DNA of 35,559 nt from Cytophagia bacterium CHB2. GTDB taxonomy: Bacteria > Zhuqueibacterota > Zhuqueibacteria > Zhuqueibacterales > Zhuqueibacteraceae. Location: contig SZPB01000014.1 of the NCBI GenBank assembly GCA_030263535.1, positions 1 to 35,559 of the forward strand, read 5' to 3'. A program made the position numbers and the translations under genes. This document shows positions 1 to 8,909 of this stretch, piece after piece; the first letter of the stretch is position 1, and every line of letters begins with the position of its first letter. Below the pieces are notes generated by a model, which did not search any database, was not told the DNA's origin, and was given only the letters and a program-made list of their open reading frames with translations.

Positions 1-3000
1 GTTCCGTGCTCGTCACACGGTAACCGAGGCTGGAGAGCAGATGCACGATCTTTTCGAGCATATACGTGTCATCGTTCACCACCAAAATATTGCCGGGGCG
101 GGCGGCCGCCTCGGTTTCCGGTTGCGCAGCCGTGCTTGCCCATTTGCTGATGAATTGCTGGTGCGGCATTTCGTCGCTGCGAGGAGGCGCGCCCAGATGA
201 ATCGGAAGCACCACTTCCACCGTCGTGCCGAGATTCTCCTTGCTGCGCAAACGCAGTTTGCCGCCGTGATCGGCTTCAACGATTCGTTTGGTCACGGTCA
301 GGCCCAGGCCGTACCCCTTCGCCTTGGTGCTGACGAAAGCACTCTGTACTTTGAAAACCATGTCATCCGGAATGCCGCTGCCATTATCGGTAAAATTGAT
401 TTGCACCTCCTTCGCGCTGCGCACGGCATTTATTTTGAGCAAGCCGCCGTTGGGCATGGCGTCGAGAGCGTTGGTGATGATATTGATAAACGCGCGCACC
501 AGCCGTCCGGGATCGACATACATGCGCAAATCGAGCGCAATTTCATCACGCTTGATTTCAACGCCTTGGCGCGAGGCTTTGGGCATGACGACTTGCACGG
601 CCTCGCCGACAACATTGCGCAAGTTGCACCATTGCGGCTCGGGCGGCGCCTTGTAAGCGCGGCCCTTCAGGTGATTAGCATATTCCTCAATGCGAATCAT
701 ATGCTTATTGATGTTGCGAATGGCTTTCTTGACCTCAAACAAGTCGAGTTGATCCTCGCGTTCACGCTTTTCCAGCCATTGCGTTTCGCTGGCAATCAAT
801 GCGGAAATGTTTTTGATATCATGCGTGAGGCCGGCAATCGTTTCTTCAATCGCGGTCGCCTCCAAAACTTTGGCGAGGCCAATTTGTTCTTTGATGCGCA
901 AATCATGCCATTCGCCGATTTTCATAGCGACCGCGGCGTTTTGCGCGATGGCGATCAACGCTTCCTGATCCTGCTCGTCAAAATCGTTAAGCTCCGTGCT
1001 CTGCAAATCGAGTACGCCGATCGTTTCATCGCGAAAGATGAGCGGCACGGCAATCTCCGATTTGATGCCGGCATGGGTGGGGCGGTAATAATCGTCTTGC
1101 GAAACGTCGCGCGCCAGCCGCGGCTGGCCATTTTTGTAGACCCACAAAACCAGGCTGGTATCGGACATATTCAAAATTCTGCCGAGATGTTCGCGGCTAT
1201 CCACATTGCCGTCCGCTGCTTGCAAAATCAGCTTGCGGCGCTCGTTTTCTTTTATCCAAACAAACGCACTTTTGTTATCCCGCCCCATCAAATTGAGGCA
1301 TTCGCGCGCGATAAAATTGAGAATTTCTTGCAGACTGTTTTCATGGCTCAAGGCCTCGCTGATGCCGTGCGCTGCAATCACTTGCTGGGTTTTCTTTTCT
1401 GCGATATGATAAAGCCGCTTATTGCGCAACGCCATGGCCACGGCGTCTGCCAGCATATCCAAAAGCTGCCGCAGCGCCGGAGAAGGCAACGGCGCGGCAT
1501 CGCTGGCCATCACCAAACAACCCAGAGGTTCTCCTTCATTCAGACAAGGAACCGCCAACTCCCAGCGCATACCCGGCCAGATTTCAAAATAATGGTCGTC
1601 GGTACTGGTATTTTCGATGAGATGCGTTTCGCCGGTACGCAAGACCACGGCGGCAATGCCTTCGCCGCGCGCGATCTCCGCGCGTGCGCCCGCGGCCTCA
1701 TGCAAAAACTGAAAATGCCATTGGCTCGAGGTTTGATCACGATGAACGATATAAACGTTATCGGTGTCGCATAATTTCGCGGCCGTGGCGAGAATCTTTT
1801 TGAATACCGCCGGCAAATCCGCATGCTGGCCGGCCTCGCGCATGAGGCCGCACACCTGCTCAACCTGTTTGGCATGACGCTCAAAATCGAGTTTCTGATA
1901 AACCTGCTGCAATGCCAGCGAAGCATAGGCAGACATGATATCCAGCATGCGGGTTTCGCTTTCACCGAATTCGCGCGGCTTACCCAAACACAAGCTGATA
2001 ACCCCCAAAACATTTCCGGACACTTTCAACGGCAGGGAAGCCATGGCGCCGACTTTGTATTTAGTCGCCATCTCGCGATAGGCAAAATCCGGACACTCGA
2101 TTTCATCAGTAATGTCGCGAATAAAACGCGGACGGCCCACCTGCGCCACCCACCCTGCCACACCCTGCCCCAATTTTAGCTCAAACGATTTGATGTCTTC
2201 CGCGCTCAATCCAATGGCTTCCACAATGCGCAATGCGCCGTTCACGGGATCACGCATGATCAATGAACAGTTTTTGGTGTGGTCAACCGCGTTCATGAAC
2301 GCTTCCAGAACCGCGCTCACAATGCTTCCCTGGCCGATTTTGGTGTCGATCATGCTTATATTGCCCAGTACGGTGCTCATGGCATTTTGAGCGACGGATT
2401 GCTGGTGCATCGCCACGGTAAACAATTCGCGCGCGCGCTGGTATTTTTGCTGCGAGAAATAAAGATCGGCGAGCCGCTCGGTTGTAAAATAATCCTGAAA
2501 AATCGCTTCGTAGATGCGATTGCGCGGGCGAAAAAACCCGTTTTGCACCGACAACGCGCCCAGCGCCAGCAGCGTCTTTAATTGCGGATCGAACTTTTTG
2601 GCGCTGACCGAGCCGGCGCGTAAAACCCGCATCAGGCTTTCGATGAGTTGGGGATCCTTTTCGATCTGCGTGATCACCATCTCAATGTTGGTTTCACCTT
2701 CTTTGATTATGCTGGCAATGGCAGCCTCGGCGCGCTTCAGTGTTAATGCCATCGGCTCTTTGCGGACAAATGCGCTTTCCAGCGTACGATAGCAAATCTT
2801 TTGCACCAGATAACCCACGCCGGAAGTATGATCATAGAGCAATCTTCCGAAACCCGGCTCGTAGGCAAGCCCCAACTCGCGGCTCACGCGCGTGAGCATC
2901 ACTTCGATGTCTTCATATCTAAAATCTTCCAATAAAACACGCATCGAATACTCGGAAAATGAATGCCCCTGTTCGACCTGCAAATCGATAGTGTTCAATA

Positions 3001-3532
3001 CGCCGCTCACGATGAACTGAAAATTCGGCGGCAGCTTTCGCATGGCCTGCGCCTGCTGCAAGCTAATCAATCCGCGCAATGCTTCTTGGGCAAACGCCCG
3101 CGGAAAACTCTCAAAGGTTTCCAGGATGATGACGATCTTTTCGGCGGCGCCCTTCTGTTGCGCGGCGGTGATCAACATATGCTTCACCTCCTCCAAATCT
3201 GGAGGGGAGGAAAATCCCTCCGCTGCGTCGCTCGCCAGCAATTCGCGCAAGCCTTCACACAAAACCTGATACAGGCCGGCGAGATTGAAGCTGGGCAACT
3301 CTTCCAGCTTGATCGAAATGAAATGATACGGCAAGCCTTTTATGCGGCATTCCTCCATCAGCATGGCGAGAAACGTCGTCTTGCCGATTTTTTTCCCGCC
3401 GGAAATCACAAACCAATGCCCGAACGCCAACCCCGACATTGTTTTTTCCAGCAATGCCGTCCGCCCGATCATAACCAAATCATCCCGGCCCGGATCCAGC
3501 GGTTTTTTATAAATAAAAGGATTCGGATACAT
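1..3532 (-). CDS. ATPase-GAF hybrid histidine kinase with receiver domain (3' end outside window)
   Basis: The frame stays open from an ATG at 3532 to the left edge, giving about 1177 residues without a stop. Order of parts: an AAA/STAND-like ATPase (about 1-285) with Walker A GGKKIGKT near residue 44 and a Walker B-like strand IVIILE; a winged-helix-like stretch (about 290-335); three GAF domains (about 390-550, 560-715, 730-870); a dimerisation/phosphoacceptor helix with THDIKN (His904); a HATPase domain with an N box (NIITNALDAM, near 1015), DNGSGIP and YGLGLTV; and the first ~35 residues of a receiver domain (NILVVNDDTY) cut by the window edge. It lies 35 bp downstream of the lone receiver gene and is probably in one operon with it. 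The ATPase suggests energy-dependent or oligomerisation-linked control (inference). The ligand is unknown. Long plus-strand open frames across this gene are shadows. Confidence 0.9.
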   Translation of the reverse strand, partial: MYPNPFIYKKPLDPGRDDLVMIGRTALLEKTMSGLAFGHWFVISGGKKIGKTTFLAMLMEECRIKGLPYHFISIKLEELPSFNLAGLYQVLCEGLRELLASDAAEGFSSPPDLEEVKHMLITAAQQKGAAEKIVIILETFESFPRAFAQEALRGLISLQQAQAMRKLPPNFQFIVSGVLNTIDLQVEQGHSFSEYSMRVLLEDFRYEDIEVMLTRVSRELGLAYEPGFGRLLYDHTSGVGYLVQKICYRTLESAFVRKEPMALTLKRAEAAIASIIKEGETNIEMVITQIEKDPQLIESLMRVLRAGSVSAKKFDPQLKTLLALGALSVQNGFFRPRNRIYEAIFQDYFTTERLADLYFSQQKYQRARELFTVAMHQQSVAQNAMSTVLGNISMIDTKIGQGSIVSAVLEAFMNAVDHTKNCSLIMRDPVNGALRIVEAIGLSAEDIKSFELKLGQGVAGWVAQVGRPRFIRDITDEIECPDFAYREMATKYKVGAMASLPLKVSGNVLGVISLCLGKPREFGESETRMLDIMSAYASLALQQVYQKLDFERHAKQVEQVCGLMREAGQHADLPAVFKKILATAAKLCDTDNVYIVHRDQTSSQWHFQFLHEAAGARAEIARGEGIAAVVLRTGETHLIENTSTDDHYFEIWPGMRWELAVPCLNEGEPLGCLVMASDAAPLPSPALRQLLDMLADAVAMALRNKRLYHIAEKKTQQVIAAHGISEALSHENSLQEILNFIARECLNLMGRDNKSAFVWIKENERRKLILQAADGNVDSREHLGRILNMSDTSLVLWVYKNGQPRLARDVSQDDYYRPTHAGIKSEIAVPLIFRDETIGVLDLQSTELNDFDEQDQEALIAIAQNAAVAMKIGEWHDLRIKEQIGLAKVLEATAIEETIAGLTHDIKNISALIASETQWLEKREREDQLDLFEVKKAIRNINKHMIRIEEYANHLKGRAYKAPPEPQWCNLRNVVGEAVQVVMPKASRQGVEIKRDEIALDLRMYVDPGRLVRAFINIITNALDAMPNGGLLKINAVRSAKEVQINFTDNGSGIPDDMVFKVQSAFVSTKAKGYGLGLTVTKRIVEADHGGKLRLRSKENLGTTVEVVLPIHLGAPPRSDEMPHQQFISKWASTAAQPETEAAARPGNILVVNDDTYMLEKIVHLLSSLGYRVTSTE

Positions 3533-3567
3533 ATATTTTACCGTTCTATTTTTGTGGCACGAATGAA

Positions 3568-3972
3568 TTATCTTTTCATGTTCATAAACGTTGCAATCAC
3601 TTTTTCAAACGCAACCGGCTTCTTCAGATATTCGATCACGCCGAGTTTTTTGATTTTATCCTCCACCACCAGATTTTCCACGGCAGTCAACACCACCACT
3701 TTGAGATCCGGGTCGCATTTCGGGATTTGTGCTTGCCGGATCAACTCCAGCAGGCGCACGCCGGCCCACAATGTATCGCTCGACACTTCAAAAGCACGGC
3801 CGGGATCGAACATAATATCGAGCGACAACACTTCGATTGTACCGGATTGCAGCCAGGCGAAGGCTTCGTCGCCGTTCTTCGCAATGGCGCAGGAAAACCC
3901 CCGGCGCTCCAAGGGACTTACATAACGGTTGACGCTATGCTGTTCGTCTTCCACAAAAAGGATGTTGCTCAT
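3568..3972 (-). CDS. Stand-alone response regulator receiver protein
   Basis: A 134-residue CheY-like protein with only a receiver domain. Visible signature residues are the acidic pair E8/D9, phosphoacceptor D52 (in VLSLDIMFD), T96 (VVLTA) and the K-P pair at 118-119. There is no DNA-binding or enzymatic output domain. The loop after D52 is longer than in CheY and contains FDPGRAFE. The gene starts 3 bp after the stop of the large GAF kinase and ends 35 bp before the hybrid kinase, so it is very likely co-transcribed and may carry phosphate between the two kinases. That role is inferred from position only. Confidence 0.93.
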   Translation of the reverse strand: MSNILFVEDEQHSVNRYVSPLERRGFSCAIAKNGDEAFAWLQSGTIEVLSLDIMFDPGRAFEVSSDTLWAGVRLLELIRQAQIPKCDPDLKVVVLTAVENLVVEDKIKKLGVIEYLKKPVAFEKVIATFMNMKR

Positions 3973-3975
3973 GAC

Positions 3976-6900
3976 TCATCTCTCCCGATGGATTTTGGGA
4001 AGCATAATCGTGAACGTCGTGAGATAATCTTGAAACGTTTTGATTTTTTCCGGATTGCGGCTGAGCGGCTCGCTGCTGACGAAAATATTACCGCCGTGCT
4101 TTTCCATGATTTCGCGGCAAATCTTCAAGCCCAGACCGGTGCCGGGAATGAAGCGCATCTTGTCTTTCACATCGCCGCGCGCAAAGCCCAGGAAAATCGT
4201 CTCATACTCGCTTTCCGGAATGCCAAGTCCGCGGTCGGTGATTTCAACATAAATCTTGTCGTCGTCTTCCGCGCCTTGAATGTCAATGTAACGATTGGCA
4301 TAAGAGTACTTCACGGCATTATCGATCAGATTTGTGAAAGCCTGTTCCATCTTACCGCGGTCGAAGGGCAGGCGCGGCAGCCGTTTGACGCTGTCACGAA
4401 TGCTGATGCGCAGCCCGCGCTCCAGGGCGCGCAAGCGGTAGGCGTTGGCGCAACTTTCAATCACTTCACGAATGAACCCGGGCTTGAATTCATACTCCAC
4501 TTGTTCACGAGAGCGCTCGCGCAGCAACAACGTGTTGTCAACCTGGCGTTTGGCGCGATGAATTTCCTCCTCAATCGCCGCAACGAATTGATCGATGTCT
4601 TTGTCCACTCGGCTCTGTTCGAGAAAATCCTTCAAACCGCCGACTTGCGTCATGATGTTGTGCAACGGGCTGCGAAACTCGTGCGCGGTTTCCGCAATAT
4701 TGGTTTCGAGACGATCGATGGTCACGAGCGCGCGAATATTGCGAATTGCCACCGCCACTTGGCGCGCGAAGGTTTCCACCACTTTCATGCGCCGCCGCAA
4801 CACGCGCTCATCACCATTCACCAAATCCTGGTGATCAGTAAGATCAATTTGCAGCGTGCCCACCGCTTTGTCGTTGACAATCAGCGGGATAACGTATTGC
4901 GATTTGATGCCGGCTTTTTTGATGCTGTCAAAATTGCATATCGGATCTTTGATGCAATTCGCGCTCAGAATCGGCACTTTCGCGCGCAAGACTTGCGCGA
5001 GTATGTCCGTGCCCTTCAAATTTCGCTTGGTCTCGAGCACGATGGCCTTCCAATTGTCGCCGGCGGCATATTTGCCTTCGATCATGCCGGTGACATCATT
5101 CACCAGCGAGAGCATGCCCTTGGCGTAACCGATGTTCTGCAAGCTGATAAAAATGTGCTCGATCACTTCTTTTTCAGTGGCGAAATTGAAAATTTCGAGA
5201 CTGGCATGATTGAGCGCATCAAGCTGCATTTCCAGCATGGTGCGCAAATCCAGCTCCTCTTTCATCAACTTGACGAGATTGGCCTGCTCGAGGCCCAGGC
5301 CGGCAAGATTGGCGATGCGTTGCAAGGCTTCGATTTCGTCGGATTCGATGATCGCTTTTTTGGAACGATCATAACCCGCTTCCAAAGTACCCAGCACCTC
5401 GCCGCGCGCGAAAATGGGGATGATCGTGCGGACCAACTGCTCATGATGAAAGCGTGCATAGATTTCACGATCAAGCCGCTCGTCCCAGCCGTCGAGATAT
5501 TCCGGCATTTTGTGGCGCACCACCCAAGCTTGAATGTCTTTGCTGTCCAAGGCATGCCAGGCCAATTGCAGGAATTCCGCCGGAACATTGCGCCCTTTGA
5601 CGGTGCCGATCATGTCGATCGTCTTATCGACTTTGGAAATAGTGGCGTGATCGAATCCCAAAATGTCCACCACCGCATCGAGCACGCTGTCAAAAATGCG
5701 ATCTTCATTTAAATCCTTGCCGGTGGCAGCCAGTTGTACCTTGTCAAAAGCGCGCAGCTTGGTGATCATGCGATTTTTGGAGGCGATGAGATTGGCGTTT
5801 TCTAGCGCCACCGCCGCTTGATTGGCGAGCGTTGAGAGGAAATAAACATCACTCGGCGAGAAGGCATCCAATTCATTGCTGTCAACACTGAGCACGCCGA
5901 TTTTGCGCGAGGCGCCGGTTTCCTTGTCGATATACGTGATGGGCACAACGATTTTGGATTTGACGCCTTTGAAAATTGCATTATAGCGATTGATGGGCAA
6001 TAGATCGACGTTGTTGGTAAGCATGGGCTGTTGTGTTTGGAAAACACAACCTGTCATGCCGCTATCTTTGGGCGTGGCTCTAACCGGAAAAAAAGCGCCG
6101 GCTTCGCGCGCGCTCAAAGCACGAAATACCAATTCCTCGATTTGCTCGTCGTACTGCTTGATATAAGCCCGTGTGCTGTTGGGCAGACGCAAACAAACCT
6201 GGGTGATTTGCTTCAAAATACTATCAATATCGTGCGTTTGAATCAACGATTGTCCGGCAGCAACCAGGGCCTTGATTTCGCGCAAGTCTTTGGCAATACC
6301 GATGGTGCCGGCATCTCTGCCGTTCTCATCGTGCAGGATGCTAACCGACACGCTCAGCGGAATGGGTTCATTGTCTTTTCCCAAAAACACGGTTTCGTAA
6401 TTTTTGATGCGCTTGTCTTTGGACTTCAGCAATTGCCAGCGAATTTCCTGGGCCTTTTCCAGTCCGGTGCTCTGTTCATCTGTGGGGTATCGTTCTGAGA
6501 CATGGCACCCCACCAAATCGCCGAATAGATTTTTTGCCCCGGCGTTCATGTAGGTGATGTAACCTGTTTTCGAATTCATCACCACCGGGTCGGGCGTACT
6601 CTCGACGATCAGTTCATAGTCTCGCAATTTTTTAAGCAATCGGGCGTTCTTGATGGAGATGACAAGCTTTGTCGTTAAAATCTTCATCAACGGCTCGTCA
6701 AATTCCCTGGAAAAACCGGCGTTTTTGAGAGGCTGGCCATTTGCATCCTTCTTGTTGTAAGCGATGAACAGCCCAAGCAGGCTGCCGTCGTCATCGAGCA
6801 TGGGATAGGCCAGCTCGGAAAATACATGCTGCGAGAATACAAATTCGGCTGGAATTTCAGACCTGCGCGCCGGATGATTCTCCAATTCTTCGCCGTAACT

Positions 6901-7665
6901 ATTAAAAACCTGTTTCTGATAGGCGAGATACCCGGTAAAGCCAGGGCCATCTTGAATGGGCAGAACAACACGTTGCTTGTTTCTGACTTTGCCGCTTTGC
7001 GCAAAACTTGTTTCCAGCATGATCTGTGTGCCTTTCGCAATCCACAAGCTGCACAATTCGGCGTCCAAAATTTCCGTGGCTTTTTCAACAATATAATCGA
7101 ATTTTTCGATCAGGGATTTGTTCTCGAATTCCGCCAGAAGAACATTATTGGCCCACGACAATAGATCGAGCTTTTTCAACATATGTTTGCTGTTGATGTG
7201 CTTTTGCGACTCTTCAATCGCCAACGCACAGAAATCTGCAACGGCTTGTGCAAATGCAATATCCTTTTGCTGAAAGTAATCGTTTTGACTGGATTCGAAA
7301 ATCAACAGGCCGAGAGAGGGGTCGCGCTTGCGTCGCAAAGGGATAAGCATTTGCGAAGTAGCGCCGTTTGTTCCAGGGTATGTTTTTGTGGGAAACTCGA
7401 TAGAGGCGGAGATGTAGCCGCTGGAATTATGGCCATTAAAAAATTGCCGCAGGCGCGGCGGCGCTTCTTGCAGTGGGACCGCGCAGGTTTTGCACTGTGC
7501 CTCCACAAAACAGTGACAATCAGCGCCGGTGCGGCATTCGATGAGATCCGTGACAGGATCATAAAGTAACAAACATCCCCGCTCGGCCTGGGTGAGCGTC
7601 ACCGCCTTATTGACGATTTCACCCAATAGGTTGTCGTCCAAGCGTGTTCGCGCGTTCTGCTCCAT
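3976..7665 (-). CDS. Multi-GAF/PAS sensor histidine kinase with cysteine-rich first GAF domain
   Basis: A 1229-residue, apparently soluble kinase. Approximate order: GAF1 (10-160), GAF2 (170-345), PAS (350-460), GAF3 (466-630), GAF4 (643-810), GAF5 (816-975), HisKA with AHEFRSP (His995), HATPase with NLIDNAVKY (near 1109), DRGLGIP and GTGLGLKI (near 1174). GAF1 carries closely spaced cysteines C44, C50, C52, C59 and C62, which could bind metal or an Fe-S cluster or act as a redox switch (inference). I chose the ATG at 7665 because a GGAGG lies five bases upstream. The frame extends to an ATG at 7773, but that start has no Shine-Dalgarno sequence, and a TAAAAT at 7703-7708 would fit a -10 box between the two. 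First gene of a kinase-receiver-kinase operon; divergent from the nucleotidyltransferase genes. Confidence 0.92.
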   Translation of the reverse strand: MEQNARTRLDDNLLGEIVNKAVTLTQAERGCLLLYDPVTDLIECRTGADCHCFVEAQCKTCAVPLQEAPPRLRQFFNGHNSSGYISASIEFPTKTYPGTNGATSQMLIPLRRKRDPSLGLLIFESSQNDYFQQKDIAFAQAVADFCALAIEESQKHINSKHMLKKLDLLSWANNVLLAEFENKSLIEKFDYIVEKATEILDAELCSLWIAKGTQIMLETSFAQSGKVRNKQRVVLPIQDGPGFTGYLAYQKQVFNSYGEELENHPARRSEIPAEFVFSQHVFSELAYPMLDDDGSLLGLFIAYNKKDANGQPLKNAGFSREFDEPLMKILTTKLVISIKNARLLKKLRDYELIVESTPDPVVMNSKTGYITYMNAGAKNLFGDLVGCHVSERYPTDEQSTGLEKAQEIRWQLLKSKDKRIKNYETVFLGKDNEPIPLSVSVSILHDENGRDAGTIGIAKDLREIKALVAAGQSLIQTHDIDSILKQITQVCLRLPNSTRAYIKQYDEQIEELVFRALSAREAGAFFPVRATPKDSGMTGCVFQTQQPMLTNNVDLLPINRYNAIFKGVKSKIVVPITYIDKETGASRKIGVLSVDSNELDAFSPSDVYFLSTLANQAAVALENANLIASKNRMITKLRAFDKVQLAATGKDLNEDRIFDSVLDAVVDILGFDHATISKVDKTIDMIGTVKGRNVPAEFLQLAWHALDSKDIQAWVVRHKMPEYLDGWDERLDREIYARFHHEQLVRTIIPIFARGEVLGTLEAGYDRSKKAIIESDEIEALQRIANLAGLGLEQANLVKLMKEELDLRTMLEMQLDALNHASLEIFNFATEKEVIEHIFISLQNIGYAKGMLSLVNDVTGMIEGKYAAGDNWKAIVLETKRNLKGTDILAQVLRAKVPILSANCIKDPICNFDSIKKAGIKSQYVIPLIVNDKAVGTLQIDLTDHQDLVNGDERVLRRRMKVVETFARQVAVAIRNIRALVTIDRLETNIAETAHEFRSPLHNIMTQVGGLKDFLEQSRVDKDIDQFVAAIEEEIHRAKRQVDNTLLLRERSREQVEYEFKPGFIREVIESCANAYRLRALERGLRISIRDSVKRLPRLPFDRGKMEQAFTNLIDNAVKYSYANRYIDIQGAEDDDKIYVEITDRGLGIPESEYETIFLGFARGDVKDKMRFIPGTGLGLKICREIMEKHGGNIFVSSEPLSRNPEKIKTFQDYLTTFTIMLPKIHRER

Positions 7666-7829
7666 AAACGCCTCCAGCCAAAGATTTTTTCCGCAATTTG
7701 CTATTTTAGTCTTTAATCTTTGATGCGATTTTTTTCCTAAAGTAATTCCATGGGGCGAGTTCACCTCATTCACTGCAAATTCAGAGTCATAACCTCAAAA
7801 TCTCTGTCAGTTCAACCTTGCACAATTCA

Positions 7830-7845
7830 GCAACGGGAAAGTTGC
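7830..7845 (+). promoter_or_regulatory. Small hairpin presenting a purine-rich loop just before a start codon
   Basis: GCAAC and GTTGC (5 bp) flank a GGGAAA loop and end one base before the ATG at 7847. The only Shine-Dalgarno-like sequence for this gene is in the loop. It could modulate ribosome access, but a 5-bp stem is short and may be chance. Confidence 0.25.
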
Positions 7846-7846
7846 G

Positions 7847-8401
7847 ATGGATCAAAATGGTAAGCCAAGAAAAATTGTCAGTTTAGGCGGCACCTTCGAT
7901 GTCTTGCATAAAGGCCACGAGGAATATATTCGCATGGGCTTTGCGCATGCAAATTATGCCATCATATATGTGCTCTCGGATGACTACGCACGAGGGCTTA
8001 AGAAATATCATGTTCGTAGTTACGCAGCAAGAGTTCAACGACTGACAGGCTTCTTAGAAACCATGGGTATTGCACCAAATCAATACGAAATAAGAGAAAT
8101 AAATTCACTTGCACAACTCGAACAAGAGCTGAGCAGCGAAGAAATTGGCGTGGCGATCGTCGTGCCGGAATACTTAAGATTGTTTCATGAAATCAATCAG
8201 AAGCGCCTGGTGCGAGGCAAACCAGCTATTTTGGTCGTCATTAAGCAAAGAACGGTTACGCAAAGGCATAAGGACATTTCCTCCACGGCGATACGATACC
8301 CTGCCTGCATATTTGATTACATCCCTCTTGCAACGGTTCAAAATATTGAAAGAAACAAAATCAAAAGCCCAACGGAGAGTGAACTTCTCTACGCCTGGTA
8401 G
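7847..8401 (+). CDS. Cytidylyltransferase-like nucleotidyltransferase (archaeal/eukaryotic PPAT type), copy 1
   Basis: A 184-residue protein of the HxGH nucleotidyltransferase superfamily. It has the N-terminal GGTFDVLHKGH signature (14-24) that binds ATP phosphates and the C-terminal ISSTAIR motif (144-150), so it looks catalytically complete. The pattern GGTFDxLHxGH, then an SDDYAR stretch, a VPEY...INQKRL stretch and ISSTxIR matches archaeal/eukaryotic-type pantetheine-phosphate adenylyltransferase rather than classic bacterial CoaD. About 34 residues after ISSTAIR form a tail I do not recognise. The substrate could be 4'-phosphopantetheine or another phosphorylated small molecule. A paralogue follows 40 bp downstream. 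Confidence 0.82.
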   Translation: MDQNGKPRKIVSLGGTFDVLHKGHEEYIRMGFAHANYAIIYVLSDDYARGLKKYHVRSYAARVQRLTGFLETMGIAPNQYEIREINSLAQLEQELSSEEIGVAIVVPEYLRLFHEINQKRLVRGKPAILVVIKQRTVTQRHKDISSTAIRYPACIFDYIPLATVQNIERNKIKSPTESELLYAW

Positions 8402-8441
8402 TTTTTCATTCGATCATTCAAAAACCCGCCGCAAAATTTTG

Positions 8442-8909
8442 ATGATGAACAAAATCAGAAAACCAAAAACCATTGCAACAATCGGGGGAACCTTCGACAC
8501 GTTGCACCGAGGCCACAAAGAATACATTCGGCTGGCTTTCGCTCATGCAGACTATGTCCTAATTTATGTGACCTCAGACGAATATGCCCGGAATCTTAAG
8601 AACTATCATGTTCGCTCGCGCGAATTGAGAATCAAAAACCTGCACGCTTTTCTTAAAGGATTTGGCATCCTATCGGAACGCTATGATACCAGAGAAATCA
8701 AGGCGCTGGAGCAACTCATTGATGAGCTGGCCAGCACCAACGTCAATCTTTCGATAATTGCGCCGGAGTATCTCAATCTGTTTGATGCCATCAATCTCAA
8801 AAGAACGGAAAACGGTAAGAGCGGCATTGAAATCTGGATTAAGCCCAGAACCCGCGATGCCCAGAATAATGGCGCTGCGAAAGTTCTTACGAATCATATG
8901 CCTGTCTAG
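8442..8909 (+). CDS. Nucleotidyltransferase paralogue lacking the ISSTxxR motif, copy 2
   Basis: A 155-residue protein clearly homologous to the preceding gene: GGTFDTLHRGH (15-25), then shared blocks such as EYIR-AFAHA-Y, the SDEYAR stretch, KxYHVRS and APEYLNLFDAIN. After IKPRT the alignment breaks. Where copy 1 has ISSTAIR, this one reads NNGAAKVL and stops a few residues later, so the phosphate-binding C-terminal signature and tail are missing. It could be a degenerate copy, a regulatory partner for copy 1, or an enzyme with changed chemistry. The ATG at 8442 is preferred because homology starts there, although the frame is open much further upstream. No Shine-Dalgarno sequence is evident, so translation may depend on copy 1. 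The 3' end overlaps the convergent FRG gene by 23 bp. Confidence 0.8.
   Translation: MMNKIRKPKTIATIGGTFDTLHRGHKEYIRLAFAHADYVLIYVTSDEYARNLKNYHVRSRELRIKNLHAFLKGFGILSERYDTREIKALEQLIDELASTNVNLSIIAPEYLNLFDAINLKRTENGKSGIEIWIKPRTRDAQNNGAAKVLTNHMPV

Noticed and set aside
41-1774. Long plus-strand open frame of 577 codons
   Set aside because: The minus strand in this stretch encodes GAF, kinase and receiver motifs in one continuous frame; the plus-strand product has no domain and is a codon-bias shadow.
3727-5712. Plus-strand open frame of 661 codons
   Set aside because: It lies antisense to the GAF kinase catalytic core and the receiver gene, with no recognisable domain; shadow.
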